64,000 nt of DNA from Clostridium pasteurianum BC1 (GCF_000389635.1 NC_021182.1:1240001-1304000); one strand, 5' to 3'. Shown: positions 7,532-17,245, numbered from the stretch's first letter. The notes: generated by a model from the sequence alone, not told the origin. A program made the numbers and translations.

Positions 7532-9169
7532 ATGGCAAAGTTAATGATACAGGGTACAGCCTCTTCTGTAGGTAAGAGTATTCTTGTTACAGCATTATGC
7601 AGGATTTTTAAGCAGGATGGCTACAAGGTTGTACCGTACAAATCACAAAATATGTCTTTAAATTCTTATATAACTTTAGACGGAAAAGAAATGGGAAGAG
7701 CCCAGGTACTTCAAGCTTATGCCTGTGGTATGGAGCCAGAGGCTTATATGAATCCCATACTGCTTAAGCCTACTTCTGATAAGAAATCTCAAGTTATAGT
7801 TAATGGTAAAGTCTATGGAAATTACACCGCCATGGAATATCACAATATGAAACCGGTGTTTAGGGATATGCTAAAGCAGCAATTTGAGGAACTGGAAAAA
7901 GAATTTGATATAATAGTTATGGAAGGAGCAGGAAGCCCTGCTGAGATAAACCTAAGAGACAGGGATATAGTTAATATGGGCATGGCAGAACTGGTGGATG
8001 CACCTGTAATACTAGCAGGAGATATTGATAAAGGTGGAGTTTTTGCTTCTCTTGCAGGTACTATGCTCTTGCTAAGGGATGATGAAAAGAAAAGAGTTAA
8101 GGGTACTATTATAAACAAATTCAGAGGGGACATAGATATACTAAAACCAGGCCTCAATATGCTTCAGGATATAGTAAAAATACCCTGCATTGGAGTAGTA
8201 CCTTATTTTAATCTACAGCTGGAAGACGAGGACGGAGCAGTAGAATTTGAAAATAAGCCGCATGGAGCAATAGATATAGCAGTTATTAAGCTTCCTCATA
8301 TATCTAATTTTACAGATCTAGATGCACTTAAAGCTGAAGAGGATGTATCCATAAGATTTATAACTAACATAGAAGAGTTTGGAAATCCTGATATGATAAT
8401 TATACCAGGAAGTAAGAATACCATAGAGGATTTATTAAAGCTTCGCAAAAGTGGTTTGGAATCAAAGATAAGAGAATACAGTAAAGCTGGAATTGTTATA
8501 GGTATATGTGGTGGATATCAGATGCTGGGGAACTCCGTTAAAGATCCCTATGAAGTTGAAACAAATATGTTAAATACAGAGGGAATGAAGCTGTTAGATA
8601 TTGATACAACTTTTGAAAAAGAAAAGGTTACAACAAGAGTAAGGGCGGTTGTGGCGTCAGATGATTTATCCAAGGATATTGATACATGTATGGTAAATTA
8701 CAATAATGTAGGTGAAAAAGAAGATAGGAAATTGTATAGTTTACAGTATAAAGTAGATAAAAGAGTCTACAAAGAAATAAATCAAGAAGATAATATGAAA
8801 ATTAAAGAAAACAATTATAAAAATAAAGAAGTTTATGGCTATGAAATTCACATGGGAATATGTAAATATGGAGATAACTCAAAGCCACTTTTTAATATAA
8901 CAGATAAAAATGGACTGAAAGTAAATTACAGTGATGGTGCTATTAATGAAAAAGGAAACATTATGGGTACCTATATTCATGGAATATTTGACAGCATTTA
9001 TTTTAGAGAGTACATAGTGAATTTGTTAAGAAGTAAAAAAGGTATAATTCTTAAAAAATCTAAGGAATATGAAAAGCTTAGAGAAAAAGAACTGGATAAA
9101 TTAGCAGCTATAGTTAGGAACGCTTTGGACATGGAGAGTATATATAAATTTATGGGGTTGAAAAAATGA
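7532..9169 (+). CDS. cobQ: Cobyric acid synthase (CobQ/CbiP) with an extra internal segment
   Basis: CobQ amidates adenosylcobyrinate a,c-diamide at positions b, d, e and g using glutamine and ATP. The N-terminal P-loop-like GTASSVGKS (about 7-15) begins the synthetase domain. The class I glutaminase domain shows GSKNTIEDL and the nucleophile region [10 protein letters not shown] (Cys near 325). GYEIHMG (about 435) is the standard C-terminal motif. At 545 residues it is about 40-50 longer than usual. The excess is a Lys/Glu/Asn-rich stretch between about 375 and 432, just before GYEIHMG. It overlaps cbiB by four bases (ATGA), implying translational coupling. Confidence 0.95.
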   Translation: MAKLMIQGTASSVGKSILVTALCRIFKQDGYKVVPYKSQNMSLNSYITLDGKEMGRAQVLQAYACGMEPEAYMNPILLKPTSDKKSQVIVNGKVYGNYTAMEYHNMKPVFRDMLKQQFEELEKEFDIIVMEGAGSPAEINLRDRDIVNMGMAELVDAPVILAGDIDKGGVFASLAGTMLLLRDDEKKRVKGTIINKFRGDIDILKPGLNMLQDIVKIPCIGVVPYFNLQLEDEDGAVEFENKPHGAIDIAVIKLPHISNFTDLDALKAEEDVSIRFITNIEEFGNPDMIIIPGSKNTIEDLLKLRKSGLESKIREYSKAGIVIGICGGYQMLGNSVKDPYEVETNMLNTEGMKLLDIDTTFEKEKVTTRVRAVVASDDLSKDIDTCMVNYNNVGEKEDRKLYSLQYKVDKRVYKEINQEDNMKIKENNYKNKEVYGYEIHMGICKYGDNSKPLFNITDKNGLKVNYSDGAINEKGNIMGTYIHGIFDSIYFREYIVNLLRSKKGIILKKSKEYEKLREKELDKLAAIVRNALDMESIYKFMGLKK

Positions 9170-10125
9170 TGTATACAGCTTTGGATATAGTTTTAGCAGT
9201 AATTTTAGATTTCATATTAGGAGACCCAAGATGGCTTCCACACCCTATAATATATATTGGAAAAATCATAAGCTTTTTGGAAAAGAAAGCTAGAAAATTC
9301 TCTAGAAATAATAATCAGTTAAGATTATTCGGTGCTTTAATTGTAATAGTTGTTGGATCTATTAGCTTTATCATTCCATTTTGTGTATTAGAAATTGTTA
9401 AATCATTTATAATATTACATCACATATTGAATGTACTGATAATTTGGACTACACTAGCAGCAAAGAGCTTAAATATAGCAGCAATGAAGGTACACACTTC
9501 TCTTCAAAATAAGGACATAAAGGATGCCAGAATAAAGCTTTCCTATATTGTAGGAAGAGATACAAAAGAACTTTCAGAAGAGAAAATAATAAGGGCGGAT
9601 GTTGAAACTGTAGCAGAAAACACTTCTGATGGAGTTATAGCACCTATCATTTTTGCCATGATTGGTGGAGCACCTTTAGCTATGCTGTATAAAGGCATAA
9701 ATACCATGGATTCCATGCTGGGGTATAAGAATAAAAAATATTATTACATAGGTTTTTTTCCGGCAAAGACAGATGATCTGTTTAATTTAATACCTGCCAG
9801 AATTACAGGTATACTTATAGCATTAGTTTCTCCTTTGGTGAAGGGAAATATTTTAGAGAGTCTCAAAATAATGATTAGGGATAGAAAAAATCACAAAAGT
9901 CCAAACTGTGCCTACCCTGAGGCAGCAGCTGCTGGTGCAATGAAAATACAGCTGGGTGGTACTAACAGCTATTTTGGAGAGCTTGTTTACAAGCCTACAT
10001 TAGGGGATAAAAAGCAGAATTTAGATAAAAAGCATATTAAAGAAGTTATTAAGTTGATGTATGGTTCGGAGATTTTGTTGCTAATTATTTATGTTATTGT
10101 AGTTTATTTGAAAGTAATAATTTGA
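9166..10125 (+). CDS. cbiB: Adenosylcobinamide-phosphate synthase
   Basis: CbiB joins aminopropanol (phosphate) to adenosylcobyric acid. This is a membrane enzyme of 319 residues. Signature parts are [19 protein letters not shown] near the N-terminus, [18 protein letters not shown] (about 145-162), [18 protein letters not shown] and the C-terminal [15 protein letters not shown]. Several hydrophobic helices are present (about 50-75, 80-100, 160-180, 285-310). The start overlaps the cobQ stop. Downstream the cob order is broken by fragments and a peptidase gene before cobD. Confidence 0.96.
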   Translation: MMYTALDIVLAVILDFILGDPRWLPHPIIYIGKIISFLEKKARKFSRNNNQLRLFGALIVIVVGSISFIIPFCVLEIVKSFIILHHILNVLIIWTTLAAKSLNIAAMKVHTSLQNKDIKDARIKLSYIVGRDTKELSEEKIIRADVETVAENTSDGVIAPIIFAMIGGAPLAMLYKGINTMDSMLGYKNKKYYYIGFFPAKTDDLFNLIPARITGILIALVSPLVKGNILESLKIMIRDRKNHKSPNCAYPEAAAAGAMKIQLGGTNSYFGELVYKPTLGDKKQNLDKKHIKEVIKLMYGSEILLLIIYVIVVYLKVII

Positions 10126-10127
10126 GA

Positions 10128-10256
10128 AATGCTATTTCAACGATTCAACCAGATGGAACAAAAAGAAGACATCATGAAATCTATTTATCTGATCCGCGAA
10201 AAACAAGTCCCGAAAAATTAAAAACTGTTTTAAGACATCCTGTTGAGTACAAGTAA
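10128..10256 (+). pseudogene. GyrI-like domain protein, C-terminal fragment
   Basis: An open stretch of 43 codons ending in TAA (10254-10256) has no start or ribosome site; it begins just behind the cbiB stop. Its translation (PDGTKRRHHEIYLSDPRKTS, then PEKLKTVLRHPVEYK) is the end of a GyrI-like/AraC effector-binding domain, where HEIYLSDPRK is highly characteristic. About 110-160 N-terminal residues are missing. It looks like the edge of a deletion that joined foreign DNA to the cob operon. Confidence 0.78.
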
Positions 10257-10346
10257 TAAATTTCAATTAGGGCTATTTTATGGTTTTTATTGGAATACTA
10301 ACTATGATAATATAACATCAGAAGGTTAAGCCTAAGAGGTGGTAAA

Positions 10347-10534
10347 ATGGCACAAAATAATATTGAAAATATAATTACAGATATTAAAAAAATAGTATCT
10401 ACAGCAAGAAAAAATGTAGCAAAAGAAGCTTCTACGAAAAAGAAAGTATTAATTCTAATTGGTCAGTGAGAGAGTTAAAAAGGCAGATAGACACATCTTT
10501 ATATTGTGCAAGATTATTTTATCATGTGAGGTGA
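10347..10534 (+). pseudogene. DUF1016/YhcG-type nuclease remnant with internal deletion
   Basis: ATG 10347 follows AAGAGGTGG at good spacing and encodes MAQNNIENIITDIKKIVSTA, the start of a DUF1016 (PDDEXK nuclease, YhcG-like) protein. After about 37 codons the frame stops. A different frame then reads SNWSVRELKRQIDTSLY, the end of the DUF1016 N-terminal domain, and stops at 10532-10534. The middle has therefore been deleted with a frameshift, and the catalytic C-terminal domain is absent. These proteins are often associated with restriction or mobile loci. Clearly non-functional. Confidence 0.72.
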
Positions 10535-10539
10535 AATAA

Positions 10540-11577
10540 ATGCTGAAATTAGTAAAAGCTCAAGGATTAAACCGAGGCGATAAGGTAGCCACCGTAAGCC
10601 TGTCGTGGGGCGGTGCTGGTGATACAGATTTACTCTGGAGATATAACTTAGGAAAAAAGAGATTGCAAGAGTGGTTTGGTTTAGAAGTTGTAGAAATGCC
10701 AAACACTTTAAAAGGATCTGACTATCTATACCATCATCCAGAAAAACGTGCAGAAGATTTAATGGCAGCCTTTTCTGACACATCTATAAAAGCGATTTTC
10801 TCTTGTATAGGTGGTAATGAAAGTGTACGAATGTTGTCATATATTGATTTTAATATCATAAAAAGTAATCCTAAAATATTTATAGGTTACTCTGATGCAA
10901 CTATAACACACTTTATGTGTCTTAAAGCTAATTTGTCAAGTTTCTATGGTGCATCTATTCTTGCGGAATTGGCAGAAAATATTAAAGTGTTTGACTATAC
11001 TTCTAGCTGGTTAGAAAAAGTTCTATTTGATACTTCTCCAATTGGGTTAATACCAGTAACTACAGAATGGACTGGAGAAAGAATAGAATGGAGTGAAAGT
11101 AACGCCAATGTTGCAAAAACTATGGTGAAAAATCAAGGGTATGAGTTTTTGCAAGGCAAGGGTGTGACTCAAGGCCATTTAATTGGTGGATGTATTGAAG
11201 TAATGGAGATGATAAAAGGTACTTCGTTATGGCCATCAAATGATATATTTGAAGATGCTATTCTATTCTTTGAAACATCAGAGGATATGCCAGGATCAAT
11301 TTATATAGAATATTGGCTTAGAAATTATGGTAGTCAAGGTATATTGCAAAAAGCAAAAGCAATAATTTTTGGAAAACCATATCAAGAAAAATATTATAAT
11401 GAATACAAGAATTCAATCTTGAAGATCCTGTTAGAATTAGGACTTTATCATCTTCCTATTGTCTATAATATGTCTTTTGGGCATAATGAGCCAATGATAT
11501 GTTTGCCATATGGTGCAATGGCAGAAATTGATTGTGATAGGAGGACTTTTTCCATACTTGAATCCGGGGTAGTATAA
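10540..11577 (+). CDS. S66-family peptidase (MccF / LD-carboxypeptidase-like)
   Basis: This 345-residue protein has the MccF-type S66 layout. The N-terminal part has GDKVATVSLSWGG and IGGNESVRMLSYID. The nucleophile serine is in FIGYSDATITHF (about residue 112). The catalytic Glu is in ILFFETSEDMPG (about 245), and the catalytic His is in NMSFGHNEPMICLPYGAM (about 312). Family members cleave muropeptides or, as MccF, give immunity to microcin C-type aminoacyl-nucleotide toxins; the choice cannot be made here. It sits between two broken genes inside the cob block and has no link to B12. A GTGAGGTGA site precedes ATG 10540. Confidence 0.88.
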   Translation: MLKLVKAQGLNRGDKVATVSLSWGGAGDTDLLWRYNLGKKRLQEWFGLEVVEMPNTLKGSDYLYHHPEKRAEDLMAAFSDTSIKAIFSCIGGNESVRMLSYIDFNIIKSNPKIFIGYSDATITHFMCLKANLSSFYGASILAELAENIKVFDYTSSWLEKVLFDTSPIGLIPVTTEWTGERIEWSESNANVAKTMVKNQGYEFLQGKGVTQGHLIGGCIEVMEMIKGTSLWPSNDIFEDAILFFETSEDMPGSIYIEYWLRNYGSQGILQKAKAIIFGKPYQEKYYNEYKNSILKILLELGLYHLPIVYNMSFGHNEPMICLPYGAMAEIDCDRRTFSILESGVV

Positions 11578-11674
11578 CTTCTTGTTATAATCAATAGTGA
11601 TTAGTGACAAATTATAATGAACAAAAGGATAAATATACGTAAATAAACTTATGTGAAAATGGGGTGGCTTATAT

Positions 11675-12724
11675 ATGATTCACGGCGGAGACATATATAC
11701 CGATGGTATTTTTAAAGGACAAGAGCTTCTAGATTTCAGCTCCAACATAAATCCACTTGGAGTACCGGAAGGCTTTAAAAACAATATAGCAGAGGCTTTA
11801 GATTCTGTAACCAGATATCCAGATATTAAGTATAGGGAAGTTATTAAAAACCTTTCAGATTATACTGGTACTGCAGAAGAAAATTTTGTGCTGGGAAATG
11901 GTGCAGCAGAAATTATAGATTTAGTTATAAGCAATTTTAAAAGTATATTAATAGTAGTGCCTTCTTTTGTAGAATATGAAATAAACGCAAAAAAGTGGGG
12001 CTGCCACATAGAATATTCGAAATTACTAGATAACATGGATTTTGACTATGAGGATATTGAGAATAAACTAAATGATGTTGAAGCAGTTATAGTAGGAAAT
12101 CCCAATAATCCTAATGGGAATATTATAGACAAAGTTAAAGTGGAGACTATTATAGAGATTTGTGAAGCTAAGAATAAAACAATAATTATGGATGAAGCCT
12201 TTATAGAGTTTACAGGCAGAATAAAAAACAGTTTCCTAGATAAAATAGAAGATAATAAATGTATTTTTATTATAAGAGCTATAACTAAGTTTTTTGCTAT
12301 GCCAGGAGTAAGGTTTGGATACGGTATAAGCAGTAATAAAGTTTTGTTAAATAATATAAGAAAAAAGCAAAATCCATGGAATATAAACTGTTTTGCCGAA
12401 TTAGCAGTTAAATACTCCTTGAAAGATAAAGAATATATCAAAAAATCTCTTCAGTGGATAGAAGAAGAGAGAGAATTTTTTGTTAAGCAGCTTAATGAGA
12501 TTCCATTTATAGAGCAAATCTTTAAAAGCTTTTCAAATTTTGTACTTTGTAAGCTGAGGAATGTAAATGAAGAGAAACTATATGAATATTGCCTTGAGAA
12601 TGGGATAATTATCAGAAAAACCAGTAATTTTAGAGGACTTGATAAGAGTTATGTAAGATTTGCCATAAAGGATAGAGAATCCAATGAAAAATTAATTAAG
12701 ATTTTAAAAGATAGTAGCTTTTAA
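11675..12724 (+). CDS. cobD: Threonine-phosphate decarboxylase
   Basis: CobD is a PLP enzyme that decarboxylates L-threonine-O-3-phosphate to (R)-1-amino-2-propanol phosphate for the B12 side arm. The product has 349 residues, of the aminotransferase class I/II fold. The N-terminus HGGDIY...LLDFSSNINPLGVP is diagnostic of CobD over HisC. Other motifs are LGNGAAEIIDL, IVGNPNNPNG (about 139-148), IIMDEAFIEF (about 171) and the PLP lysine in AITKFFAMPGVRFGYG (near 204). The substrate would come from the PduX-type kinase at 25214. A GGGGTGG site is nearby upstream. Confidence 0.94.
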   Translation: MIHGGDIYTDGIFKGQELLDFSSNINPLGVPEGFKNNIAEALDSVTRYPDIKYREVIKNLSDYTGTAEENFVLGNGAAEIIDLVISNFKSILIVVPSFVEYEINAKKWGCHIEYSKLLDNMDFDYEDIENKLNDVEAVIVGNPNNPNGNIIDKVKVETIIEICEAKNKTIIMDEAFIEFTGRIKNSFLDKIEDNKCIFIIRAITKFFAMPGVRFGYGISSNKVLLNNIRKKQNPWNINCFAELAVKYSLKDKEYIKKSLQWIEEEREFFVKQLNEIPFIEQIFKSFSNFVLCKLRNVNEEKLYEYCLENGIIIRKTSNFRGLDKSYVRFAIKDRESNEKLIKILKDSSF

Positions 12725-12913
12725 ATATTTTATTATTTTCTAAAATACCAAACTAGTTGTAAATATCAATAGACTTTAATTGATAGCAATTAGCAGTTAG
12801 TTAATTTATTATGCATATCTTAGGTATGAATTAAAAATTATTCATTGTAAAAAGGATTTATTAGAAAACTATAATTAATATTGAGCTGGTAAACATAAGA
12901 AAAGAGGAGTTTT

Positions 12914-13453
12914 ATGGGAAAGCTATCTAAAGGTTATGTACAGATTTATACAGGAAACGGAAAAGGTAAAACTACTGCTGCTGTGGGACTGGGAGTTAGG
13001 GCAGCAGGAGATGGTTATAGTGTATTCATGGTTCAATTTTTAAAATCTGGTTCCACTGGAGAGCTTGAAAGTATAAAAAAGTTAGAACCTAATTTTAAGG
13101 TTTTTAGATTTGAAAAAAAGAGAGGTTTCTTTTGGACTTTAAATGACAGTGAAAAAGCGGAATTAAAGCTTGAAGTACAGGAAGCTTATAGATTTTGCTT
13201 GGACACCTTAAAAAACAATAAATGTGATATTTTGATTATGGATGAAATTATGGGAGCACTGTCAAATGAACTTGTGTCAAAGGAGCAGCTTTTACAGCTT
13301 ATAGAAGCTAAGCCTCATAATATGGAGCTTATACTAACGGGAAGAAATGTACCAGAGGAAATAATAGATAGGGCAGATTTGGTTACAGAAATGAAAGAAA
13401 TAAAGCATTATTTTGGTAAAGGAGTTCCCGCTAGAGAAGGGATAGAGTATTAA
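12914..13453 (+). CDS. cobO: Cob(I)yrinic acid a,c-diamide adenosyltransferase (CobO/BtuR type)
   Basis: This enzyme transfers the 5'-deoxyadenosyl group from ATP to cob(I)alamin-type corrinoids. The protein has 179 residues. The glycine-rich nucleotide loop YTGNGKGKTTAAVGLG (about 13-28) and later LIMDEIMGAL and LTGRNVPEEIIDRADLVTEM are typical of the CobA/CobO family. A GAGGAG site lies nine bases before ATG 12914. The 189-bp gap from cobD shows no gene and could hold an internal promoter. It is spaced five bases from cbiA, so translation is probably linked. Confidence 0.95.
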   Translation: MGKLSKGYVQIYTGNGKGKTTAAVGLGVRAAGDGYSVFMVQFLKSGSTGELESIKKLEPNFKVFRFEKKRGFFWTLNDSEKAELKLEVQEAYRFCLDTLKNNKCDILIMDEIMGALSNELVSKEQLLQLIEAKPHNMELILTGRNVPEEIIDRADLVTEMKEIKHYFGKGVPAREGIEY

Positions 13454-13457
13454 GCAT

Positions 13458-14777
13458 ATGAAAAGTATTGTTATATCCTCTAATGGAAGTTCAGGGGGGA
13501 AAACCACAATAACTATGGGACTATTAAAGGTTCTTAAAGACAGAGGATTTGAGGTACAAAGCTATAAGGTGGGTCCTGATTATATAGATCCAGATTTTCA
13601 TGAATACATTACAAAAGTTCCAGCTAGAAATCTAGATTTGTATCTTATGGGAGAAGAGGGGGTTAAAGCTAGCTTTTCTAGAGGTAAAGGTGATTATGCT
13701 GTAGTGGAAGGGGTTATGGGCCTTTATGATGGAAAGGGAATAAGTACTCAGTATTCTACAGCCCATGTATCAAAGGTACTTAATTTACCTGTAATTTTAG
13801 TCTTATCACCAAAAGCTAAAGCTTCTACTTTATGTGCAGAAATACAGGGATTGATGAATTTTGAAAGTATCAATATAGCAGGAATAATATTTAATAATAT
13901 AAAGGAAAGTTACTATAAACTTTTAAAGGCAGCAGTTGAGAAATACTGTAAAGTTAAAGTCTTTGGATATGTACCAAAGGATGAGAGACTTTCACTTAAG
14001 AGCAGGCATTTAGGACTTGTACAAAGTGCTGAAATTGAGGACCTAAATAAAAAGATTGAGATCTGTGCAGAGCTTATAGAAAATAATGTGGATGTTGATT
14101 TGCTGTTAAAGTACTTTGTTCCTGCTGAAAAATACAGTGATAATTTTCATGTAAAGAATATGAAAATAAAATCAGCAGTGGCCTATGACAAGGCTTCTAG
14201 CTTTTATTATAAGGAAAATATAGAGCTTTTGCAGGAAGCAGGGCAGGTACAGTTTTTTAGTCCACTAGAAGACAAAGAACTACCTAAGGAAGTGGACTTC
14301 ATCTACCTAGGAGGAGGATATCCAGAGGTATTTATAGAAAGACTTAGCGAAAATAAAACTATGCTAAATAGTATAAGAAATGCATTAAATTCTGGAACAA
14401 GATGTTATGCTGAGTGCGGAGGTTTGATGTATCTCACGGGAGCAATAAATGGAAAAGAAACTGTAGGTTTTTTTAAAGGTGAGTCTAATATGACTAATAG
14501 GCTTCAGAACTTTGGGTATGCAAAAGTAAAGGTAGTCAATGAGAATTCAGTATTACCTGTAGGTTTACGTTTTAATTGTCATGAGTTTCATAAGTCGCAG
14601 GTTATATTAGAAGAAAGCAATATATATGAGATTACAAAAGATAGTTATGATAATTCCAAAAAGCAGTGGAACTGTGGCTATGTTAAAGGTAATACATTAG
14701 GAAGCTATGCTCATGTGCATTTTTTTGGAAACTTGGCAATGTTTAAGTATTTAATTGGGAATGGCTTGATGGGATAG
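13458..14777 (+). CDS. cbiA: Cobyrinate a,c-diamide synthase
   Basis: CbiA amidates the a and c carboxylates of cobyrinic acid using glutamine and ATP. It has 439 residues, close to the family norm of about 450. The N-terminal nucleotide loop is SSNGSSGGKTTITMGLL (about 7-23), followed by YKVGPDYIDPDFHEY and EGVMGLYDG. The glutaminase domain has YLGGGYPEVF (about 281) and the nucleophile region AECGGLMYLTG (Cys near 320). The C-terminal His region is GSYAHVHFFGN. It partners CobQ, which performs the later amidations. Confidence 0.96.
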   Translation: MKSIVISSNGSSGGKTTITMGLLKVLKDRGFEVQSYKVGPDYIDPDFHEYITKVPARNLDLYLMGEEGVKASFSRGKGDYAVVEGVMGLYDGKGISTQYSTAHVSKVLNLPVILVLSPKAKASTLCAEIQGLMNFESINIAGIIFNNIKESYYKLLKAAVEKYCKVKVFGYVPKDERLSLKSRHLGLVQSAEIEDLNKKIEICAELIENNVDVDLLLKYFVPAEKYSDNFHVKNMKIKSAVAYDKASSFYYKENIELLQEAGQVQFFSPLEDKELPKEVDFIYLGGGYPEVFIERLSENKTMLNSIRNALNSGTRCYAECGGLMYLTGAINGKETVGFFKGESNMTNRLQNFGYAKVKVVNENSVLPVGLRFNCHEFHKSQVILEESNIYEITKDSYDNSKKQWNCGYVKGNTLGSYAHVHFFGNLAMFKYLIGNGLMG

Positions 14778-14803
14778 CATATAAAAAGATGGAGGGTAAT
14801 TAA

Positions 14804-15250
14804 ATGTCTGAAATTGCAAGGTTCATAAAATATGATGAACTAAATGAATTACTTGATTTATACAAACAGTTACAGCCTGAAGACCCTGATGTGTCAAATA
14901 ACGAAAATTTACATGAAATATGGAATTCAATATATAATAATGCCAATTTATATTATATTGTTGTTGAAGTGGATGGTAAATTAGTATCTTCCTGCAATAT
15001 ATCAATTATAGAAAATCTTACTAGAAACTTACGACCTTATGGACTTATAGAGAATGTTATTACAGATTCAGCTTATAGGAAAAAAGGGTATGCAACCAAA
15101 GTATTGAATAAAGCAGTAGAAATTGCAAAAGAAAAGAAGTGTTATAAAGTTATGTTGTTAACAGGTTCAAAAAAAGAAGAAACTTTGAGGTTTTATGAAA
15201 AAGCTGGATTTGCTAGGGGTATAAAGACAGGCTTTATAATAAAGCTTTAA
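14804..15250 (+). CDS. GNAT-family N-acetyltransferase
   Basis: This 148-residue protein has the GNAT acetyl-CoA motif A: VITDSAYRKKGYATKVLNKA (about 84-103) and the following FYEKAGFARG (about 129-138). The substrate is unknown. It sits in the same direction between cbiA and cbiC with short spacing (26 and 97 bases), so it is probably transcribed with them. No B12 role is known to me for such a gene. It may be a passenger. A GGAGGG site precedes ATG 14804. Confidence 0.88.
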   Translation: MSEIARFIKYDELNELLDLYKQLQPEDPDVSNNENLHEIWNSIYNNANLYYIVVEVDGKLVSSCNISIIENLTRNLRPYGLIENVITDSAYRKKGYATKVLNKAVEIAKEKKCYKVMLLTGSKKEETLRFYEKAGFARGIKTGFIIKL

Positions 15251-15300
15251 TTAAAAGTATTGTAAGATAAATTAGATGAGGGATAGAAAGGAAGTGACAC

Positions 15301-15340
15301 TTAGTGAGTTCTATTATTTACATATTTTTACTCACTAAAA
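15301..15340 (+). promoter_or_regulatory. Stem-loop between a ribosome-type site and cbiC
   Basis: TTAGTGAGT (15302-15310) pairs with ACTCACTAA (15331-15339). An AAAGGAAG sequence at 15287-15294 lies just upstream, while no purine-rich site exists within 15 bases of ATG 15348. Folding would bring the site near the start codon, so the hairpin may control cbiC translation. Confidence 0.4.
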
Positions 15341-15347
15341 ATAAATT

Positions 15348-15974
15348 ATGGATTATATAAAAATGCCTATGGATATAGAGAAGAAAAGCTTTGAAATAAT
15401 AGGGGAAGAAATGGGGGAGCATGATTTTTCTGAGAGAGAGATTAGCATAGTAAAGAGAGTAATACATACCACAGCAGATTTTGAGTACAAGGATTTGCTT
15501 TATATACGAGAGGGTTCTATTGACAGGGCTCTGGAAGTATTAAAGAATGGTACTACTATTTACACGGATACAAATATGGCTTTAACAGGGATAAACAAGA
15601 AGGCACTTAAGGAGCTAAATTGCAAAGTGGAGTGCTTTGTGTCAAGAGAGGATATAGCTAAAGAGGCTAAGGAGAGAAAGATAACCCGTTCTATGGCAGC
15701 TGTGGAGAAGGCAGTAGAGGAAGGTGTGCAATTTTTTGTGTTTGGAAATGCACCAACGGCTTTGTATAGACTTAAGGAACTTATAATTGAAGGAAAAGCT
15801 GATGCAAAATTTATTGTAGGTGCACCAATAGGTTTTGTAGGGGCAGCTGAGTCCAAGAAGGAAATAGAAAAATTGGATTTACCACTAATAACTGTAAGAG
15901 GTAGAAAAGGTGGAAGTACAGTGGCAGCGGCTATTGTAAATGCACTTATGTATATGATTATAGAGAGAGAGTAG
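15348..15974 (+). CDS. cbiC: Cobalt-precorrin-8 methylmutase
   Basis: CbiC moves a methyl group from C11 to C12 of cobalt-precorrin-8, giving cobyrinic acid. It has 208 residues, as expected. The catalytic histidine is in [13 protein letters not shown] (H40). Further typical parts are [28 protein letters not shown] and [16 protein letters not shown]. The start at ATG 15348 fits family alignments ([15 protein letters not shown]) but lacks a good ribosome site; see the stem-loop upstream. It is followed four bases later by cbiD. Confidence 0.95.
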   Translation: MDYIKMPMDIEKKSFEIIGEEMGEHDFSEREISIVKRVIHTTADFEYKDLLYIREGSIDRALEVLKNGTTIYTDTNMALTGINKKALKELNCKVECFVSREDIAKEAKERKITRSMAAVEKAVEEGVQFFVFGNAPTALYRLKELIIEGKADAKFIVGAPIGFVGAAESKKEIEKLDLPLITVRGRKGGSTVAAAIVNALMYMIIERE

Positions 15975-15978
15975 AAAT

Positions 15979-17070
15979 ATGCTTGATTTATATATAAATT
16001 GTGATGGGAAAAAGCTTAGATGTGGATATACTACAGGTTCCTGCGCAGCAGCAGCAGCTAAAGCAGCGGCTATCATGCTTTACCATGGCAATGAAGTGAA
16101 GGAAATTAGAATAGACACACCTAAAGGAATAGAGCTTTCATTGGAAGTTACGAAAATAGTTAAAGGTGAAAATTATGTGGAGTGTTGTATTATAAAAGAT
16201 GGTGGAGATGATCCAGATGTAACCCATGGACTGGAAATATGGGCTAGAGCGGAGAAGAAGGACAGTGGATATACTTTAAAAGGTGGAAAAGGTGTAGGTG
16301 TAGTTAATGGTGAAGGTTTATATGTTAAAAAAGGTGAACCAGCCATAAATCCAGTACCAAGAAATATGACAGAAAAAGAGGTAAGAGAGGTCTTACCTAA
16401 GGATAAAGGTATAGAAATAACTATATTTGTGCCAAAAGGAGAAGAAATAGCTAAAAAGACATTTAATCCAAGACTTAATATAGAAGGCGGTATTTCCATA
16501 CTGGGTACAACGGGAATAGTAGTGCCTATGTCTGAAGAAGCACTAAAGGAATCCATAAAGCTGGAGATAAATCAAAAAGCTGTATTGGGTTATAAAGAAT
16601 TAGTTTTGGTTTTTGGAAATATGGGAGAAGATAAAGCTAAAGAACTTGGAGTTGATCCTAAAAGAATAGTATCCATGTCCAACTATGTAGGCTTTGCACT
16701 AAATAGTTGTGTGGAAAAGAAGATAAAAAAGATTACGGTTATAGGTCACATAGGAAAGTTGTGTAAAGTAGCAGCAGGCTGCTTCAATACTCATAGTAGA
16801 GTATGTGATGTAAGGCTTGAGGTAATAGCTCTTGAACTGGCACTTATGGGAGAAAATACAGAAATTGTACAAAAGGTGTATAATGAAAAAACTACTGAAG
16901 GGGCAGTTAATCTTTTAGGGGATAATTATGAACAGATTTATCATAGAATAGGAAATAAGATAAAGCAGAAAATTCAGCAGTTTTCCTATAATCAAGTAGA
17001 GGTAGATGTAGTTATGTTCTCCATGGAAAGAGGAGTACTTTTTGATAGTAGAGATAATATTAATACATAA
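15979..17070 (+). CDS. cbiD: Cobalt-precorrin-5B (C1)-methyltransferase
   Basis: CbiD methylates C1 during anaerobic corrin ring synthesis and is unrelated in sequence to the other cbi methyltransferases. The product has 363 residues. The hallmark [18 protein letters not shown] (about 12-29) is present. [10 protein letters not shown] (about 75) and [20 protein letters not shown] (about 170-190) also match. Behind it the operon is interrupted by a repeat of the GTGAAAG-hairpin type (17083-17245) and an unknown membrane-anchored gene before cbiE. Confidence 0.95.
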   Translation: MLDLYINCDGKKLRCGYTTGSCAAAAAKAAAIMLYHGNEVKEIRIDTPKGIELSLEVTKIVKGENYVECCIIKDGGDDPDVTHGLEIWARAEKKDSGYTLKGGKGVGVVNGEGLYVKKGEPAINPVPRNMTEKEVREVLPKDKGIEITIFVPKGEEIAKKTFNPRLNIEGGISILGTTGIVVPMSEEALKESIKLEINQKAVLGYKELVLVFGNMGEDKAKELGVDPKRIVSMSNYVGFALNSCVEKKIKKITVIGHIGKLCKVAAGCFNTHSRVCDVRLEVIALELALMGENTEIVQKVYNEKTTEGAVNLLGDNYEQIYHRIGNKIKQKIQQFSYNQVEVDVVMFSMERGVLFDSRDNINT

Positions 17071-17082
17071 TTGTGAGAAAGG

Positions 17083-17245
17083 GCGAAATAAACACCAAAT
17101 TGATTAAACTAATAAATGGGAATATTAGCTCGTTAACAAGTGAAAGCTTTTTACCTAGCTGACGCGGCGAAAAAGTGAAAGATTGCCGACACGCGGCAAG
17201 GTAAAAGATTTAACCGGGGCTTCGCTGGTTAAATAGGTAGTTAAA
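17083..17245 (+). repeat. Family B GTGAAAG-hairpin repeat, copy B1
   Basis: It begins with GGGCGAAATAAAC and ATTGATTAAACTAATAAATGG, which align with the start of the copy at 52687. Three hairpin modules follow, separated by GTGAAAG or close variants: TTTTTACCTAGCTGACGCGGCGAAAA, ATTGCCG ACAC GCGGCAA, and ATTTAACC GGGGCTTCGCT GGTTAAAT. It lies in the cob block between cbiD and an unknown gene. No protein is encoded. Confidence 0.75.

Noticed and set aside
8660-8690. GATGATTTATCCAAGGA in cobQ resembles the reverse complement of the family A linker (GATGAATTATCCAGGGA)
   Set aside because: Only about 15 of 17 bases match and neither hairpin is present around it, so chance similarity in coding DNA is more likely.
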